Source: Nomia melanderi (taxonomy: Eukaryota > Arthropoda > Insecta > Hymenoptera > Halictidae). From it: a DNA stretch of 64,000 bases. This document shows, one piece after another, positions 11,377-24,326 of this stretch. Within the stretch, counting starts at the first letter, position 1. Every line of letters begins with the position of its first letter. The notes below the pieces were generated by a model. That model ran no database searches, was not told the origin of the DNA, and saw only the letters and a program-made list of their open reading frames with translations. Position numbers and translations under genes: made by a program. The stretch covers positions 6,138,001 through 6,202,000 of the forward strand of contig NW_027475133.1 of assembly GCF_051020985.1 (NCBI RefSeq), written 5' to 3'.

Positions 11377-12426
11377 GGAGGCCCTGGCGCATGAATCTGT
11401 GCAGCGGGAACGACCTCGGACCACCAGGGTCCGAGAAAACCACCGTCTCATGGGGCCGGGCACTCAGGGTCAGGGAAAAATCTAACATATATCAGGTGAT
11501 ATCTCGGGTGCTATTAGAGGTAGCGCAATAAACCAAAGTGAATTATCTGCAGGAGGCCCTGGCGCATGAATCTGTGCAGCGGGAACGACCTCGGATCACC
11601 AGGGTCCGAGAAAACCACCGTCTCATGGGGCCGGACACCCAGGGTCGGGGAAAAATCCAATATGTATCCGTTGATATCTCGGGTGCTACTACAGATAGCG
11701 CAATAAATCAAAGTGCATTGTCTGTAGAAGGCCCAGGCGAATGAATCTGGGCAGCGGGAACGACCTCGGACCACCAGGGGCCGAGAAAATTACAGATATT
11801 CGGAATCCGTCACCCAAGGTCATGTAAAAATCCAGCATATATCTGGTGATATCTCGGGTGCTATTACAGATAGCCTAATAACCCAATGTGCATTGTCTGT
11901 AGGAGGCCCTGGCGCATGAATCTGGGCAGCGGGAACGACCTCGGACCACCAGGGACCGAGAAAATCACCGTCTCATGGAGCCGGACACCCAGGGTCAGGG
12001 AAAAATCCAATATATATCTGGTGATATCTCGGGTGCTATTACAGATAGCGCAATAAATCAATGTGCATTGTCTGTAGGAGGCCCAGGCGAATGAATCTGT
12101 GCAGCGGGAACGACCTCGGACCACCAGGGGCCGAGAAAACCACCGTCTCATGGGTCCGGACACTCAGGGTCAGGGGAAAATCCAATATATATCTGGTGAT
12201 ATCTCGGGTGCTATTACAGATAGCGCAATAAACCAAAGTGCATTGTCTGTAGGAGGCCCTTGCGAATGAATCTGTGCCGCAGGAACGACCTCGGACCACC
12301 AGTGGCCGAGAAAATTACAGATATTCGGAATCCGTCACCCAAGGTCATGTAAAAATCCAGCAAATATCTGGTGATATCTCGGGTGCTATTAGAGATAGCG
12401 CAATAAACCAAAGTGCATTGTCTGTA

Positions 12427-12600
12427 GGAGGCCCTGGCGCATGAATCCGGGCAGCGGGAACGACGTCGGGCCACCAGGGGCGAGAAAACCACCGACTCAC
12501 GGGGCCGGACACTCAGGGTCAGGGGAAAATCCAATATATATTTGGTGATATCTCGGGTGCTATTACAGATAGCGCAATAAACCAAAGTGCATTGTCTGTA
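12427..12600 (+). repeat. 174-bp monomer, independent one-base deletion
   Basis: GGGGCCGAG reads GGGGCGAG near 12,478. The monomer keeps AGAAAACC and CGACTCACGG, unlike the D174 lineage, so this looks like a separate deletion at the same G/C run. It makes two successive monomers share a minus-strand frame, giving an open frame at 12,214-12,687. Confidence 0.8.
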
Positions 12601-13125
12601 GGAGGCCGAGGCGCATGAATCTGGCCAGCGGGAACGACCTCGGACCACCAGGGGCCGAGAAAACCATCGTCTCATGGGTCCGGACACTCAGGGTCAGGGG
12701 AAAATCCAATATATATCTGGTGATATCTCGGGTGCTATTACAGATACCGCAATAAATCAAAGTGCATTGTCTGTAGGAGGCCCAGGCGAATGAATCTGGC
12801 CAGCAGGAACGACCTCCGACCACCAGGGGCCGAGAAAACCACCGTCTCATGGGGCCGGACACTCAGGGTCAGGGGAAAATCCAATATATATCTGGTGATA
12901 TCTCGGGTGCTATTACAGATAGCCCAACAAATCAAAGTGCATTGTCTGTAGGAGGCCCTGCCGCATGAATCTGTGCAGTGGGAACGACCTCGGACCACCA
13001 GGGGCCGGGAAAACCACAGTCTCATTGGGCCGGACACTCAGGGTCAGGGGAAAATTCAATATATATATGGTGATATCTCGGGTGCTATTAGAGATAGCGC
13101 AATAAACCAAAGTGCATTGTCTGTA

Positions 13126-13300
13126 GGAGGCCCTGGCGCATGCATCTGTGCAGCGGGAACGACCTCGGACCACCAGGGGCCAAGAAAACCACTGTCTCAT
13201 GGCGCCGGACACTCAGGGTCAGGGAAAAATCAAATATATATCTCGTGAATTCACGGGTGCTATTAGAGATAGCGCAATAAACCAAAGTGAATTATTTGCA
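13126..13300 (+). repeat. E-type monomer with a perfect 12-bp palindrome
   Basis: In this E monomer GTGAAATCAC has become CGTGAATTCACG at 13,244-13,255, a perfect 12-bp palindrome containing an EcoRI site. The usual EcoRV site is absent. The other E monomers (2451, 7001, 14701, 19252) keep GTGAAATCAC. Confidence 0.8.
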
Positions 13301-16300
13301 GGAGGCCCTGGCGCATGCATCTGTGCAGCGGGAACGACCTCGGACCACCAGGGGACGAGAAAACCACCATCTCATGGGGCCGGACACTCAGGGTCAGGGA
13401 AAAATCAAATATATATCTGGTGATATCTCGGGTGCTATTACAGATTGCGCAATAAATCAAAGTGCATTGTCTGTAGGAGGCCCAGGCGAATGAATCTGGG
13501 CAGCGGGAACGACATCGGACCACCAGGGGCCGAGAAAATCACCGTCTCTTGGGGCCGGACATTCAGGGCCAGGGAAAAATCCAATATATATCTGGTGATA
13601 TCTCAGGTGCTATTAGAGATAGCGCAATAAACCAAAGTGAATTATCTGCAGGAGGCCCTGGCGCATGCATCTGTGCAGCGGGAACGACCTCGGACCACCA
13701 GGGGCCGAGAAAATTACAGATATTCGGAATCCGTCACCCAAGGTCATGTAAAAATCCAGCATATATCTGGTGATATCTCGGGTGCTATTACAGATAGCCT
13801 AATAACCCAAAGTGCATTATCTGTAGGAGGCCCTGGCGCATGAATCTGGGCAGCGGGAACGACCTCGGACCACCAGGGACCGAGAAAATCACCGTCTCAT
13901 GGAGCCGGACACTCAGGGTCAGGGGAAAATCCAATATATATCTGGTGACATCTCGGGTGCTATAAGAGATACCGCAATAAACCAAAGTGCATTGTCTGTA
14001 GGAGGCCGAGGCGCATGAATCTGGCCAGCGGGAACGACCTCGGACCACCAGGGGCCGAGAAAACCACGGTCTCATGGGTCCGGACACTCAGGGTCAGGGG
14101 AAAATCCAATATATATCTGGTGATATCTCGGGTGCTATTACAGATAGCGCAATAAATCAAAGTGCATTGTCTGTAGGAGGCCCAGGCGAATGAATCTGGC
14201 CAGCAGGAACGACCTCCGACCACCAGGGGCCGAGAAAACCACCGTCTCATGGGGCCGGACACTCAGGGTCAGGGGAAAATCCAATATATATCTGGTGATA
14301 TCTCGGGTGCTATTACAGATAGCCCAACAAATCAAAGTGCATTGTCTGTAGGAGGCCCTGCCGCATGAATCTGTGCAGCGGGAACGACCACGGACCACCA
14401 GGGGCCGGGAAAACCACAGTCTCATGGGGCCGGACACTCAGGGTCAGGGGAAAATTCAATATATATCTGGTGATATCTCGGGTGCTATTAGAGATAGCGC
14501 AATAAATCAAAGTGCATTGTCTGTAGGAGGCACTGGCGAATGAATCTGTGCCGCAGGCACGACCTCGGACCACCAGTGGCCGAGAAAATTACAGATATTC
14601 GGAATCCGTCACCCAAGGTCATGTAAAAATCCAGCATATATCTGGTGATATCTCGGGTGCTATTACAGATAGCGCAATAAACCAAAGTGCATTGTCTGTA
14701 GGAGGCCCTGGCGCATGCATCTGTGCAGCGGGAACGACCTCGGACCACCAGGGGCCAAGAAAACCACCGTCTCATGGCGCCGGACACTCAGGGTCAGGGA
14801 AAAATCAAATATATATCTGGTGAAATCACGGGTGCTATTAGAGATAGCGCAATAAACCAAAGTGAATTATTTGCAGGAGGCCCTGGCGCATGCATCTGTG
14901 CAGCGGGAACGACCTCGGACCACCAGGGGACGAGAAAACCACCATCTCATGGGGCCGGACACTCAGGGTCAGGGAAAAATCAAATATATATCTGGGGATA
15001 TCTCGGGTGCTATTACAGATTGCGCAATAAATCAAAGTGCATTGTCTGTAGGAGGCCCAGGCGAATGAATCTGGGCAGCGGGAACGACATCGGACCACCA
15101 GGGGCCGAGAAAATCACCGTCTCAGGGGGCCGGACATTCAGGGTCAGGGGAAAATCCAATATATATCTCGTGATATCTCAGGTGCTATTAGAGATAGCGC
15201 AATAAACCAAAGTGAATTATCTGCAGGAGGCCCTGGCGCATGAATCTGTGCAGCGGGAACGACCTCGGACCACCGGGGGCCGAGAAGACCACCGTGTCAT
15301 GGGGCCGGACACTCAGGGCCAGGGAAAAATCCAATATATATCTGGTGATATCTCGGGTGCTATTAGAGATGGCGCAATAAACCAAAGTGAATTATCTGCA
15401 GGAGGCCCTGGCGCATGCATCTGTGCAGCGGGAACGACCTCGGACCACCAGGGGCCGAGAAAACCACCGTCTCATGGGGCCGGACACTCAGGGTCAGGGG
15501 ATAATCCAATATATATCTGGTGATATCTCGGGTGCTATTACAGATAGCGCAATAAACCAAAGTGAATTATCTGCAGGAGGCCCTTGCGAATGAATCTGTA
15601 CCGCAGGAACGACCTCGGACCACCAGTGGCCGAGAAAATTACAGATATACGGAATCCGTCACCCAAGGTCATGTAAAAATCCAGCAAATATCTGGTGATA
15701 TCTCGGGTGCTATTTGAGATAGCGCAATAAACCAAAGTGAATTATCTGCAGGAGGCCCTGGCGCATGAATCTGCGCAGCGGGAACGACCTCGGACCAGCA
15801 GGGGCCGAGAAAACCACCGTCTCATGGGTCCGGACACTCAGGGTCAGGGGAAAATCCAATATATATCTGGTGATATCTCGGGTGCTATTACAGATAGCGC
15901 AATAAATCAAAGTTCATTGTCTGTAGGAGGCCCAGGCGAATGAATCTGGCCAGCAGGAACGACCTCCGACCACCAGGGGCCGAGAAAACCACCGTCTCAT
16001 GGGGCCGGGCACTCAGGGTCAGGGGAAAATCCAATATATATCTGGTGATATCTCGGGTGCTATTACAGATAGCGCAATAAACCAAAGTGCATTGTCTGTA
16101 GGAGGCCATGGCGAATGAATCTGGGCAGCGGGAACGACGTCGGACCACCAGGGGCCGAGAAAATCACCGTCTCATGGAGCCGGACACTCAGGGTCAGGGA
16201 AAAATCCAATATATATCTGGTGATATCTCGGGTGCTATTACAGATAGCGCAATAAATCAAAGTGCATTGTCTGTAGGAGGCCCAGGCGAATGAATCTGTG

Positions 16301-16800
16301 CAGCGGGAACGACCTCGGACCACCAGGGGCCGAGAAAATCACCGTCTCATGGAGCCGGACACTCAGGGTCGGGGAAAAATCCAATATATATCTGGTGATA
16401 TCTCGGGTGCTATTACAGATAGCGCAATAAATCAAGGTGCATTGTCTGTAGGAGGCCCTGGCGCATGAATCTGGGCAGCGGGAACGACCTCGGACCACCA
16501 GGGGACGAGAAAACCACCGACTCACGGGGCCGGACACTCAGGGTCAGGGGAAAATCCAATATATATCTGGTGATATCTCGGGTGCTATTACAGATAGCGC
16601 AATAAACAAAAGTGCATTGTCTGTAGGAGGCCCTTGCGAATGAATCTGTGCCGCAGGAACGACCTCGGACCACCAGTGGCCGAGAAAATTACAGATATTC
16701 GGAATCCGTCACGCAAGGTCATGTAAAAATCCAGCATATATCTGGTGATATCTCGGGTGCTATTACAGATAGCGCAATAAACCAAAGTGCATTGTCTGTA

Positions 16801-18025
16801 GGAGGCCCTGGCGCATGAATCTGGGCAGCAGGAACGACGTCGGACCACCAGCGGCCGAGGAAATCACCGTCTCATGGAGCCGGACACTCAGGGTCAGGGA
16901 AGAATCCAATATATATCTGGTGATATCTCGGGTGCTATTACAGATAGCGCAATAAACAAAAGTGCATTGTCTGTAGGAGGCCCTTGCGAATGAATCTGTG
17001 CCGCAGGAACGACCTCGGACCACCAGTGGCCGAGAAAATTACAGATATTCGGAATCCGTCACCCAAGGTCATGAAAAAATCCAGCAAATATCTGGTTATA
17101 TCTCGGGTGCTATTACAGATAGGGCAATAAATCAAAGTGCATTGTCTATTGGAGGCCCTGGGGCATGAATCTGGCCAGCGGGAACGACCTCGGACCACCA
17201 GGGACCGAGAAAACCACCGTCTCAGGGGGCCGGACACTCAGGGTCAGGGGAAAAGCCAATATATATCTGGTGATATCTCGGGTGCTATTAGGGATAGAGA
17301 AATAAATCAAAGTGCATTGTCTGTAGGAGGCCCTGGCGCATGAATCTGGGCAGCGGGAACGACCTCGGACCACCAGGGGACGAGAAAACCACCGACTCAC
17401 GGGGCCGGACACTCAGGGTCAGGGGAAAATCCAATATATATCTGGTGATATCTCGGGTGCTATTACAGATAGCGCAATAAACAAAAGTGCATTGTCTGTA
17501 GGAGGCCCTTGCGAAAGAATCTGTGCCGCAGGAACGACCTCGGACCACCAGTGGCCGAGAAAATTACAGATATTCGGAATCCGTCACCCAAGGTGATGTA
17601 AAAATCCAGCAAATATCTGGTGATATCTCGGGTGCTATTAGAGATAGCGCAATAAACCAAAGTGCATTGTCTGTAGGAGGCCATGGCGCATGAATCTGGG
17701 CAGCGGGAACGACCTCGGACCACCAGGGGCCGAGAAAACCACCGTCTCATGGGTCCGGACACACAGGGTCAAGGGAAAATCCAATATATATCTGGTTATA
17801 TCTCCGGTGCTATTACAGATAGCGCAATCAACCAAAGTGCATTGTCTGTAGGAGGCACTGGCGAATGTATCTGTGCCGCAGGAACTACCTCGGACCAACA
17901 GTGGCCGAGAAAATTACAGATATTCGGAATCCGCCACGCAAGGTCATGTAAAAATCCAGCATATATCTGGTGATATCTCGGGTGCTATTACAGATAGCGC
18001 AATAAACCAAAGTGCATTGTCTGTA
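16801..18025 (+). repeat. 7-monomer higher-order repeat, full copy (1,225 bp)
   Basis: Order: a monomer with GACGTCGG; B (16,976); a monomer with CTGGGGCATG (17,151); one with CGACTCACGG (17,326); B (17,501); one with GGCCATGGCG, an NcoI site (17,676); B (17,851). Three of seven monomers are type B, the highest density in the window. The order recurs at 22,577 at an offset of 5,776 bp. Confidence 0.85.
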
Positions 18026-18550
18026 GGAGGCCCTGGCGCATGAATCTGGGCAGCGGGAACGACGTCGGACCACCAGGGGCCGAGGAAATCACCGTCTCAT
18101 GGAGCCGGACACTCAGGGTCAGGGAAGAATCCAATATATATCTGGTGATATCTCGGGTGCTATTACAGATAGCGCAATAAACAAAAGTGCATTGTCTGTA
18201 GGAGGCCCTTGCGAATGAATCTGTGCCGCAGGAACGACCTCGGACCACCAGTGGCCGAGAAAATTACAGATATTCGGAATCCGTCACCCAAGGTCATGTA
18301 AAAATCCAGCAAATATCTGGTTATATCTCGGGTGCTATTACAGATAGGGCAATAAATCAAAGCGCATTGTCTATTGGAGGCCCTGGGGCATGAATCTGGC
18401 CAGCGGGAACGACCTCGGACCACCAGGGACCGAGAAAACCACCGTCTCAGGGGGCCGGACACTCAGGGTCAGGGAAGAATCCAATATATATCTGGTGATA
18501 TCTCGGGTGCTATTAGAGATAGCGCAATAAATCAAAGTGCATTGTCTGTA
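18026..18550 (+). repeat. 7-monomer higher-order repeat, partial copy (three monomers)
   Basis: The first three monomers of the 7-monomer unit follow the full copy directly at +1,225 bp: GACGTCGG monomer, B (18,201) and CTGGGGCATG monomer (18,376). The order is lost after about 18,470, where a different monomer and a further B (18,551) follow. Confidence 0.8.
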
Positions 18551-18725
18551 GGAGGCACTGGCGTATGAATCTGTGCAGCAGGAACTACCTCGGACCACCA
18601 GGGGCCGAGAAAATCACAGATATTCGGAATCCGTCACCCAAGATCATGTAAAAATCCAGCATATATCTTTTGATATCTCGGGTGCTATTACAGATCGCGC
18701 AATAAACCAAAGTGAATTGCCTGCG

Positions 18726-18900
18726 GGAAGCCTTGGCGCATGAATCTGTTCAGCCGGATCGACCTCGGACCACGAGGGTCCGAGAAAACCATCGCCACAT
18801 GGGGCCGGACTGTCAGGGTCAAGGAAAAATTCAATATATATCTGGTGATATCTCGGGTGCTATTACAGATAGCGCAATAAATCAAGGTGCATTGTCTGTA
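18726..18900 (+). repeat. Strongly diverged monomer (GATCGACC lineage)
   Basis: This monomer starts GGAAGCCTTGG and carries CAGCCGGATCGACC, CACGAGGGTCC, CATCGCCACATGG and GGACTGTCAGG, many changes not seen in its neighbours. GATCGACC links it to the three monomers at 23,802-24,326. It is followed by a 176-bp monomer. Confidence 0.75.
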
Positions 18901-21900
18901 GGAGGCCCTGGCGCATGAATCTGGGCAGCGGGAACGACCTCGGACCACCAGGGGACGAGAAAACCACCGACTCACGAGGGCCGGACACTCAGGGTCAGGG
19001 GAAAATCCAATATATATCTGGTGATATCTCGGGTGCTATTACAGATAGCGCAATAAACAAAAGTGCATTGTCTGTAGGAGGCCCTTGTGAATGAATCTGT
19101 GCCGCAGGAACGACCTCGGACCACCAGTGGCCGAGAAAATTACAGATATTCGGAATCCGTCACCCAAGGTCATGTAAAAATCCAGCATATATCTGGTGAT
19201 ATCTCGGGTGCTATTACAGATAGCGCAATAAACCAAAGTGCATTGTCTGTAGGAGGCCCTGGCGCATGCATCTGTGCAGCGGGAACGATCTCGGACCACC
19301 AGGGGCCAAGAAAACCACCGTCTCATGGCGCCGGACACTCAGGGTCAGGGAAAAATCAAATATATATCTGGTGAAATCACGGGTGCTATTAGAGATAGCG
19401 CAATAAACCAAAGTGAATTATTTGCAGGAGGCCCTGGCGCATGCATCTGTGCAGCGGGAACGACCTCGGACCACCAGGGGACGAGAAAACCACCATCTCA
19501 TGGGGCCGGACACTCAGGGTCAGGGAAAAATCAAATATATATCTGGTGATATCTCGGGTGCTATTACAGATTGCGCAATAAATCAAAGTGAATTATCTGC
19601 AGGAGGCCCTGGCGCATGAATCTGTGCAGCGGGAACGACCTCGGACCACCGGGGGCCGAGAAGACCACCGTGTCATGGGGCCGGACACTCAGGGCCAGGG
19701 AAAAATCCAATATATATCTGGTGATATCTCGGGTGCTATTAGAGATGGCGCAATAAACCAAAGTGAATTATCTGCAGGAGGCCCTGGCGCATGCATCTGT
19801 GCAGCGGGAACGACCTCGGACCACCAGGGGCCGAGAAAACCACCGTCTCATGGGGCCGGACACTCAGGGTCAGGGGAAAATCCAATATATATCTGGTGAT
19901 ATCTCGGGTGCTATTACAGATAGCGCAATAAACCAAAGTGAATTATCTGCAGGAGGCCCTTGCGAATGAATCTGTACCGCAGGAACGACCTCGGACCACC
20001 AGTGGCCGAGAAAATTACAGATATACGGAATCCGTCACCCAAGGTCATGTAAAAATCCAGCAAATATCTGGTGATATCTCGGGTGCTATTTGAGATAGCG
20101 CAATAAACCAAAGTGCATTGTCTGTAGGAGGCCCAGGCGAATGAATCTGGGCAGCGGGAACGACATCGGACCACCAGGGGCCGTGAAAATCACCGTCTCA
20201 TGGGGCCGGACATTCAGGGTCAGGGGAAAATCCAATATATATCTCGTGATATCTCAGGTGCTATTAGAGATAGCGCAATAAACCAAAGTGAATTATCTGC
20301 AGGAGGCCCTGGCGCATGCATCTGTGCAGCGGGAACGACCTCGGACCACCAGGGGCCGAGAAAACCACCGTCTCATGGGGCCGGACACTCAGGGTCAGGG
20401 GAAAATCCAATATATATCTGGTGATATCTCGGGTGCTATTACAGATAGCGCAATAAACCAAAGTGAATTATCTGCAGGAGGCCCTTGCGAATGAATCTGT
20501 ACCGCAGGAACGACCTCGGACCACCAGTGGCCGAGAAAATTACAGATATTCGGAATCCGTCACCCAAGGTCATGTAAAAATCCAGCAAATATCTGGTGAT
20601 ATCTCGGGTGCTATTTGAGATAGCGCAATAAATCAAAGTGCATTGTCTGTAGGAGGGCCTGGCGCATGAATACGGGCAGCGGGAAGGACCTCCGACCACC
20701 AGGAGCCGAGAAAACCACCGACTCACGGGGCCGGACACTCAGGGTCAGGGGAAAATCCAATATATATCTGGTGATATCTCGGGTGCTATTAGAGATAGTG
20801 CAATAAACCAAAGTGAATTATCTGCAGGAGGCCCTGGCGCATGAATCTGCGCAGCGGGAACGACCTCGGACCAGCAGGGGCCGAGAAAACCACCGTCTCA
20901 TGGGTCCGGACACTCAGGGTCAGGGGAAAATCCAATATATATCTGGTGATATCTCGGGTGCTATTACAGATAGCGCAATAAATCAAAGTGCATTGTCTGT
21001 AGGAGGCCCAGGCGAATGAATCTGGCCAGCAGGAACGACCTCCGACCACCAGGGGCCGAGAAAACCACCGTCTCATGGGGCCGGGCACTCAGGGTCAGGG
21101 GAAAATCCAATATATATCTGGTGATATCTCGGGTGCTATTACAGATAGCGCAATAAATCAAAGTGCATTGTCTGTAGGAGGCACTGGCGAATGAATCTGT
21201 GCCGCAGGAACGACCTCGGACCACCAGTGGCCGAGAAAATTAAAGATATTCGGAATCCGTCACCCAAGGTCATGTAAAAATCCAGTATATATCTGGTGAT
21301 ATCTCGGGTGCTATTACAGATAGCGCAATAAACCAAAGCGCATTGTCTGTAGGAGGCCCTGGCGCATGAATCTGGGCAGCGGGAACGGCGTCGGACCACC
21401 AGGGGACGAGAAAATCACCGTCTCATGGAGCCGGACACCCAGGGTCAGGGAAAAATCCAATATATATCTGGTGATATCTCGGGTGCTATTACAGATAGCG
21501 CAATAAACCAAAGTGCACTGTCTGTAGGAGGCCATGGCGCATGAATCTGGGCAGCGGGAACGACCTCGGACCACCAGGGGCCGAGAAAACCACCGTCTCA
21601 TGGGTCCGGACACTCAGGGTCAGGGGAAAATCCAATATATATCTGGTGATATCTCGGGTGCTATTACAGATAGCGCAATAAATCAAAGTGCATTGTCTGT
21701 AGGAGGCCCAGGCGAATGAATCTGTGCAGCGGGAACGACCTCGGACCACCAGGGGCCGAGAAAATTACAGATATTCGGAATCCGTCACCCAAGGTCATGT
21801 AAAAATCCAGCATATATCTGGTGATATCTCGGGTGCTATTACAGATAGCGCAATAAATCAAAGTGCATTGTCTGTAGGAGGCCCAGGCGAATGAATCTGT

Positions 21901-22226
21901 GCAGCGGGAACGACCTCGGACCACCAGGGGCCGAGAAAATCACCGTCTCATGGAGCCGGACACTCAGGGTCGGGGAAAAATCCAATATATATCTGGTGAT
22001 ATCTCGGGTGCTATTACAGATAGCGCAATAAATCAAGGTGCATTGTCTGTAGGAGGCCCTGGCGCATGAATCTGGGCAGCGGGAACGACCTCGGACCACC
22101 AGGGGACGAGAAAATTACAGATATTCGGAATCCGTCACCCAAGGTGATGTAAAAATCCAGCAAATATCTGGTGATATCTCGGGTGCTATTAGAGATAGCG
22201 CAATAAACCAAAGTGCATTGTCTGTA

Positions 22227-22576
22227 GGAGGCCATGGCGCATGAATCTGGGCAGCGGGAACGACCTCGGACCACCAGGGGCCGAGAAAACCACCGTCTCA
22301 TGGGTCCGGACACTCAGGGTCAAGGGAAAATCCAATATATATCTGGTTATATCTCCGGTGCTATTACAGATAGCGCAATCAACCAAAGTGCATTGTCTGT
22401 AGGAGGCACTGGCGAATGTATCTGTGCCGCAGGAACTACCTCGGACCAACAGTGGCCGAGAAAATTACAGATATTCGGAATCCGTCACGCAAGGTCATGT
22501 AAAAATCCAGCATATATCTGGTGATATCTCGGGTGCTATTACAGATAGCGCAATAAACCAAAGTGCATTGTCTGTA
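22227..22576 (+). repeat. 7-monomer higher-order repeat, last two monomers of a partial copy
   Basis: The GGCCATGGCG monomer and a type B monomer (22,402) match positions 6 and 7 of the 7-monomer unit and sit directly in front of a full copy. They match 17,676-18,025 at an offset of 4,551 bp. Confidence 0.8.
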
Positions 22577-23801
22577 GGAGGCCCTGGCGCATGAATCTGG
22601 GCAGCGGGAACGACGTCGGACCACCAGGGGCCGAGGAAATCACCGTCTCATGGAGCCGGACACTCAGGGTCAGGGAAGAATCCAATATATATCTGGTGAT
22701 ATCTCGGGTGCTATTACAGATAGCGGAATAAACAAAAGTGCATTGTCTGTAGGAGGCCCTTGCGAATGAATCTGTGCCGCAGGAACGACCTCGGACCACC
22801 AGTGGCCGAGAAAATTACAGATATTCGGAATCCGTCACCCAAGGTCATGTAAAAATCCAGCAAATATCTGGTTATATCTCGGGTGCTATCACAGATAGGG
22901 CAATAAATCAAAGTGCATTGTCTATTGGAGGCCCTGGGGCATGAATCTGGCCAGCGGGAACGACCTCGGACCACCAGGGACCGAGAAAACCACCGTCTCA
23001 GGGGGCCGGACACTCAGGGTCAGGGGAAAAGCCAATATATATCTGGTGATATCTCGGGTGCTATTAGGGATAGAGAAATAAATCAAAGTGCATTGTCTGT
23101 AGGAGGCCCTGGCGCATGAATCTGGGCAGCGGGAACGACCTCGGACCACCAGGGGACGAGAAAACCACCGACTCACGGGGCCGGACACTCAGGGTCAGGG
23201 GAAAATCCAATATATATCTGGTGATATCTCGGGTGCTATTACAGATAGCGCAATAAACAAAAGTGCATTGTCTGTAGGAGGCCCTTGCGAATGAATCTGT
23301 GCCGCAGGAACGACCTCGGACCACCAGTGGCCGAGAAAATTACAGATATTCGGAATCCGTCACCCAAGGTGATGTAAAAATCCAGCAAATATCTGGTGAT
23401 ATCTCGGGTGCTATTAGAGATAGCGCAATAAACCAAAGTGCATTGTCTGTAGGAGGCCATGGCGCATGAATCTGGGCAGCGGGAACGACCTCGGACCACC
23501 AGGGGCCGAGAAAACCACCGTCTCATGGGTCCGGACACTCAGGGTCAAGGGAAAATCCAATATATATCTGGTTATATCTCCGGTGCTATTACAGATAGCG
23601 CAATCAACCAAAGTGCATTGTCTGTAGGAGGCACTGGCGAATGTATCTGTGCCGCAGGAACTACCTCGGACCAACAGTGGCCGAGAAAATTACAGATATT
23701 CGGAATCCGTCACGCAAGGTCATGTAAAAATCCAGCATATATCTGGTGATATCTCGGGTGCTATTAGAGATAACGAAATAAATCAAACTGCATTGTCTGC
23801 A
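22577..23801 (+). repeat. 7-monomer higher-order repeat, second full copy (1,225 bp)
   Basis: All seven monomers occur in the order of 16,801-18,025, with B at 22,752, 23,277 and 23,627. Only scattered substitutions separate the copies, for example AGCGGAATAAAC near 22,724. The copy ends exactly at the boundary to the B-free domain. Confidence 0.85.
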
Positions 23802-24326
23802 GGAGGCCCTGGCGCATAAATCTGTGCCGCGTGATCGACCTCGGACCACCAGGGGCCGAGAAAACCACCGACACATGAGGCCGGACACTCAGGGTCGAGG
23901 AAAAATTCAATATATATCTGGTGATATCTCGGGTGCTCTTACAGATAGCGCACTAAACCAAAGTGAATTATCTGCAGCGGGCCCTGGCGCATGAATCTGT
24001 GCAGCGGGATCGACCTCGGACCACCAGAGGCCGAGAAAATCACCGCCTCATGGGGCCGGATTGCCAGGGTCAGGGAAAAATCCAATATATATCTGGTGAT
24101 ATCTCGGGTGCTATTAGAGATAGCGAAATAAATGAAAGTGCATTGTCTGCTGAAGGCCCTGGCGCACAAATCTGTGCCGCGGGATCGACCTCGGACCACC
24201 AGGGGCCGAGAAAACTACCGTCTCATGGGGCCGGTCACTCAGGATCAGTGAAAAATCCAATATATATCTGCTGATATCTCGGGTGCTATTAGAGATAGCG
24301 CAATAAACCAAAGTGAATTATCTGCA
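23802..24326 (+). repeat. Three divergent boundary monomers
   Basis: The monomers at 23,802, 23,977 and 24,152 carry private changes: GCGCATAAATC, GTGATCGACC, GACACATGAGG, GGGTCGAGG, GCGGGCCCTGG, GGATTGCCAGG and GCGCACAAATC. All three have GATCGACC in place of GAACGACC. To their left type B is frequent; to their right it is absent until 35,169 and D174 monomers appear. They mark a junction between two homogenised domains. Confidence 0.75.

Larger units (their letters stand above)
11377..23801 (+). repeat. B-rich domain with a repeat of about 4.55 kb
   Basis: Twenty-one of the 30 type B monomers are here. About 14,526-15,050 (monomers B, E, K) recurs at 19,077-19,601, and 15,226-15,750 recurs at 19,602-20,126; the second copy lacks the single L monomer at 15,051-15,225. 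About 17,676-18,500 recurs near 22,227-23,050. Offsets are 4,551 or 4,376 bp, i.e. 26 or 25 monomers plus the one-base insertion at about 18,976. Two further one-base indels mark 12,427-12,600 (174 bp) and 18,901-19,076 (176 bp). Confidence 0.8.

Noticed and set aside
12214..12687. 157-codon minus-strand open frame
   Set aside because: It exists because a one-base deletion in monomer 12,427 keeps two successive monomers in frame. The same peptide recurs in all frames over the window, and no start signal or family match is visible.
14723..15205. 160-codon plus-strand open frame
   Set aside because: A single substitution (CTGGGGATATC near 14,997) removes the stop that ends this frame in other monomers. 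The product is translated satellite.
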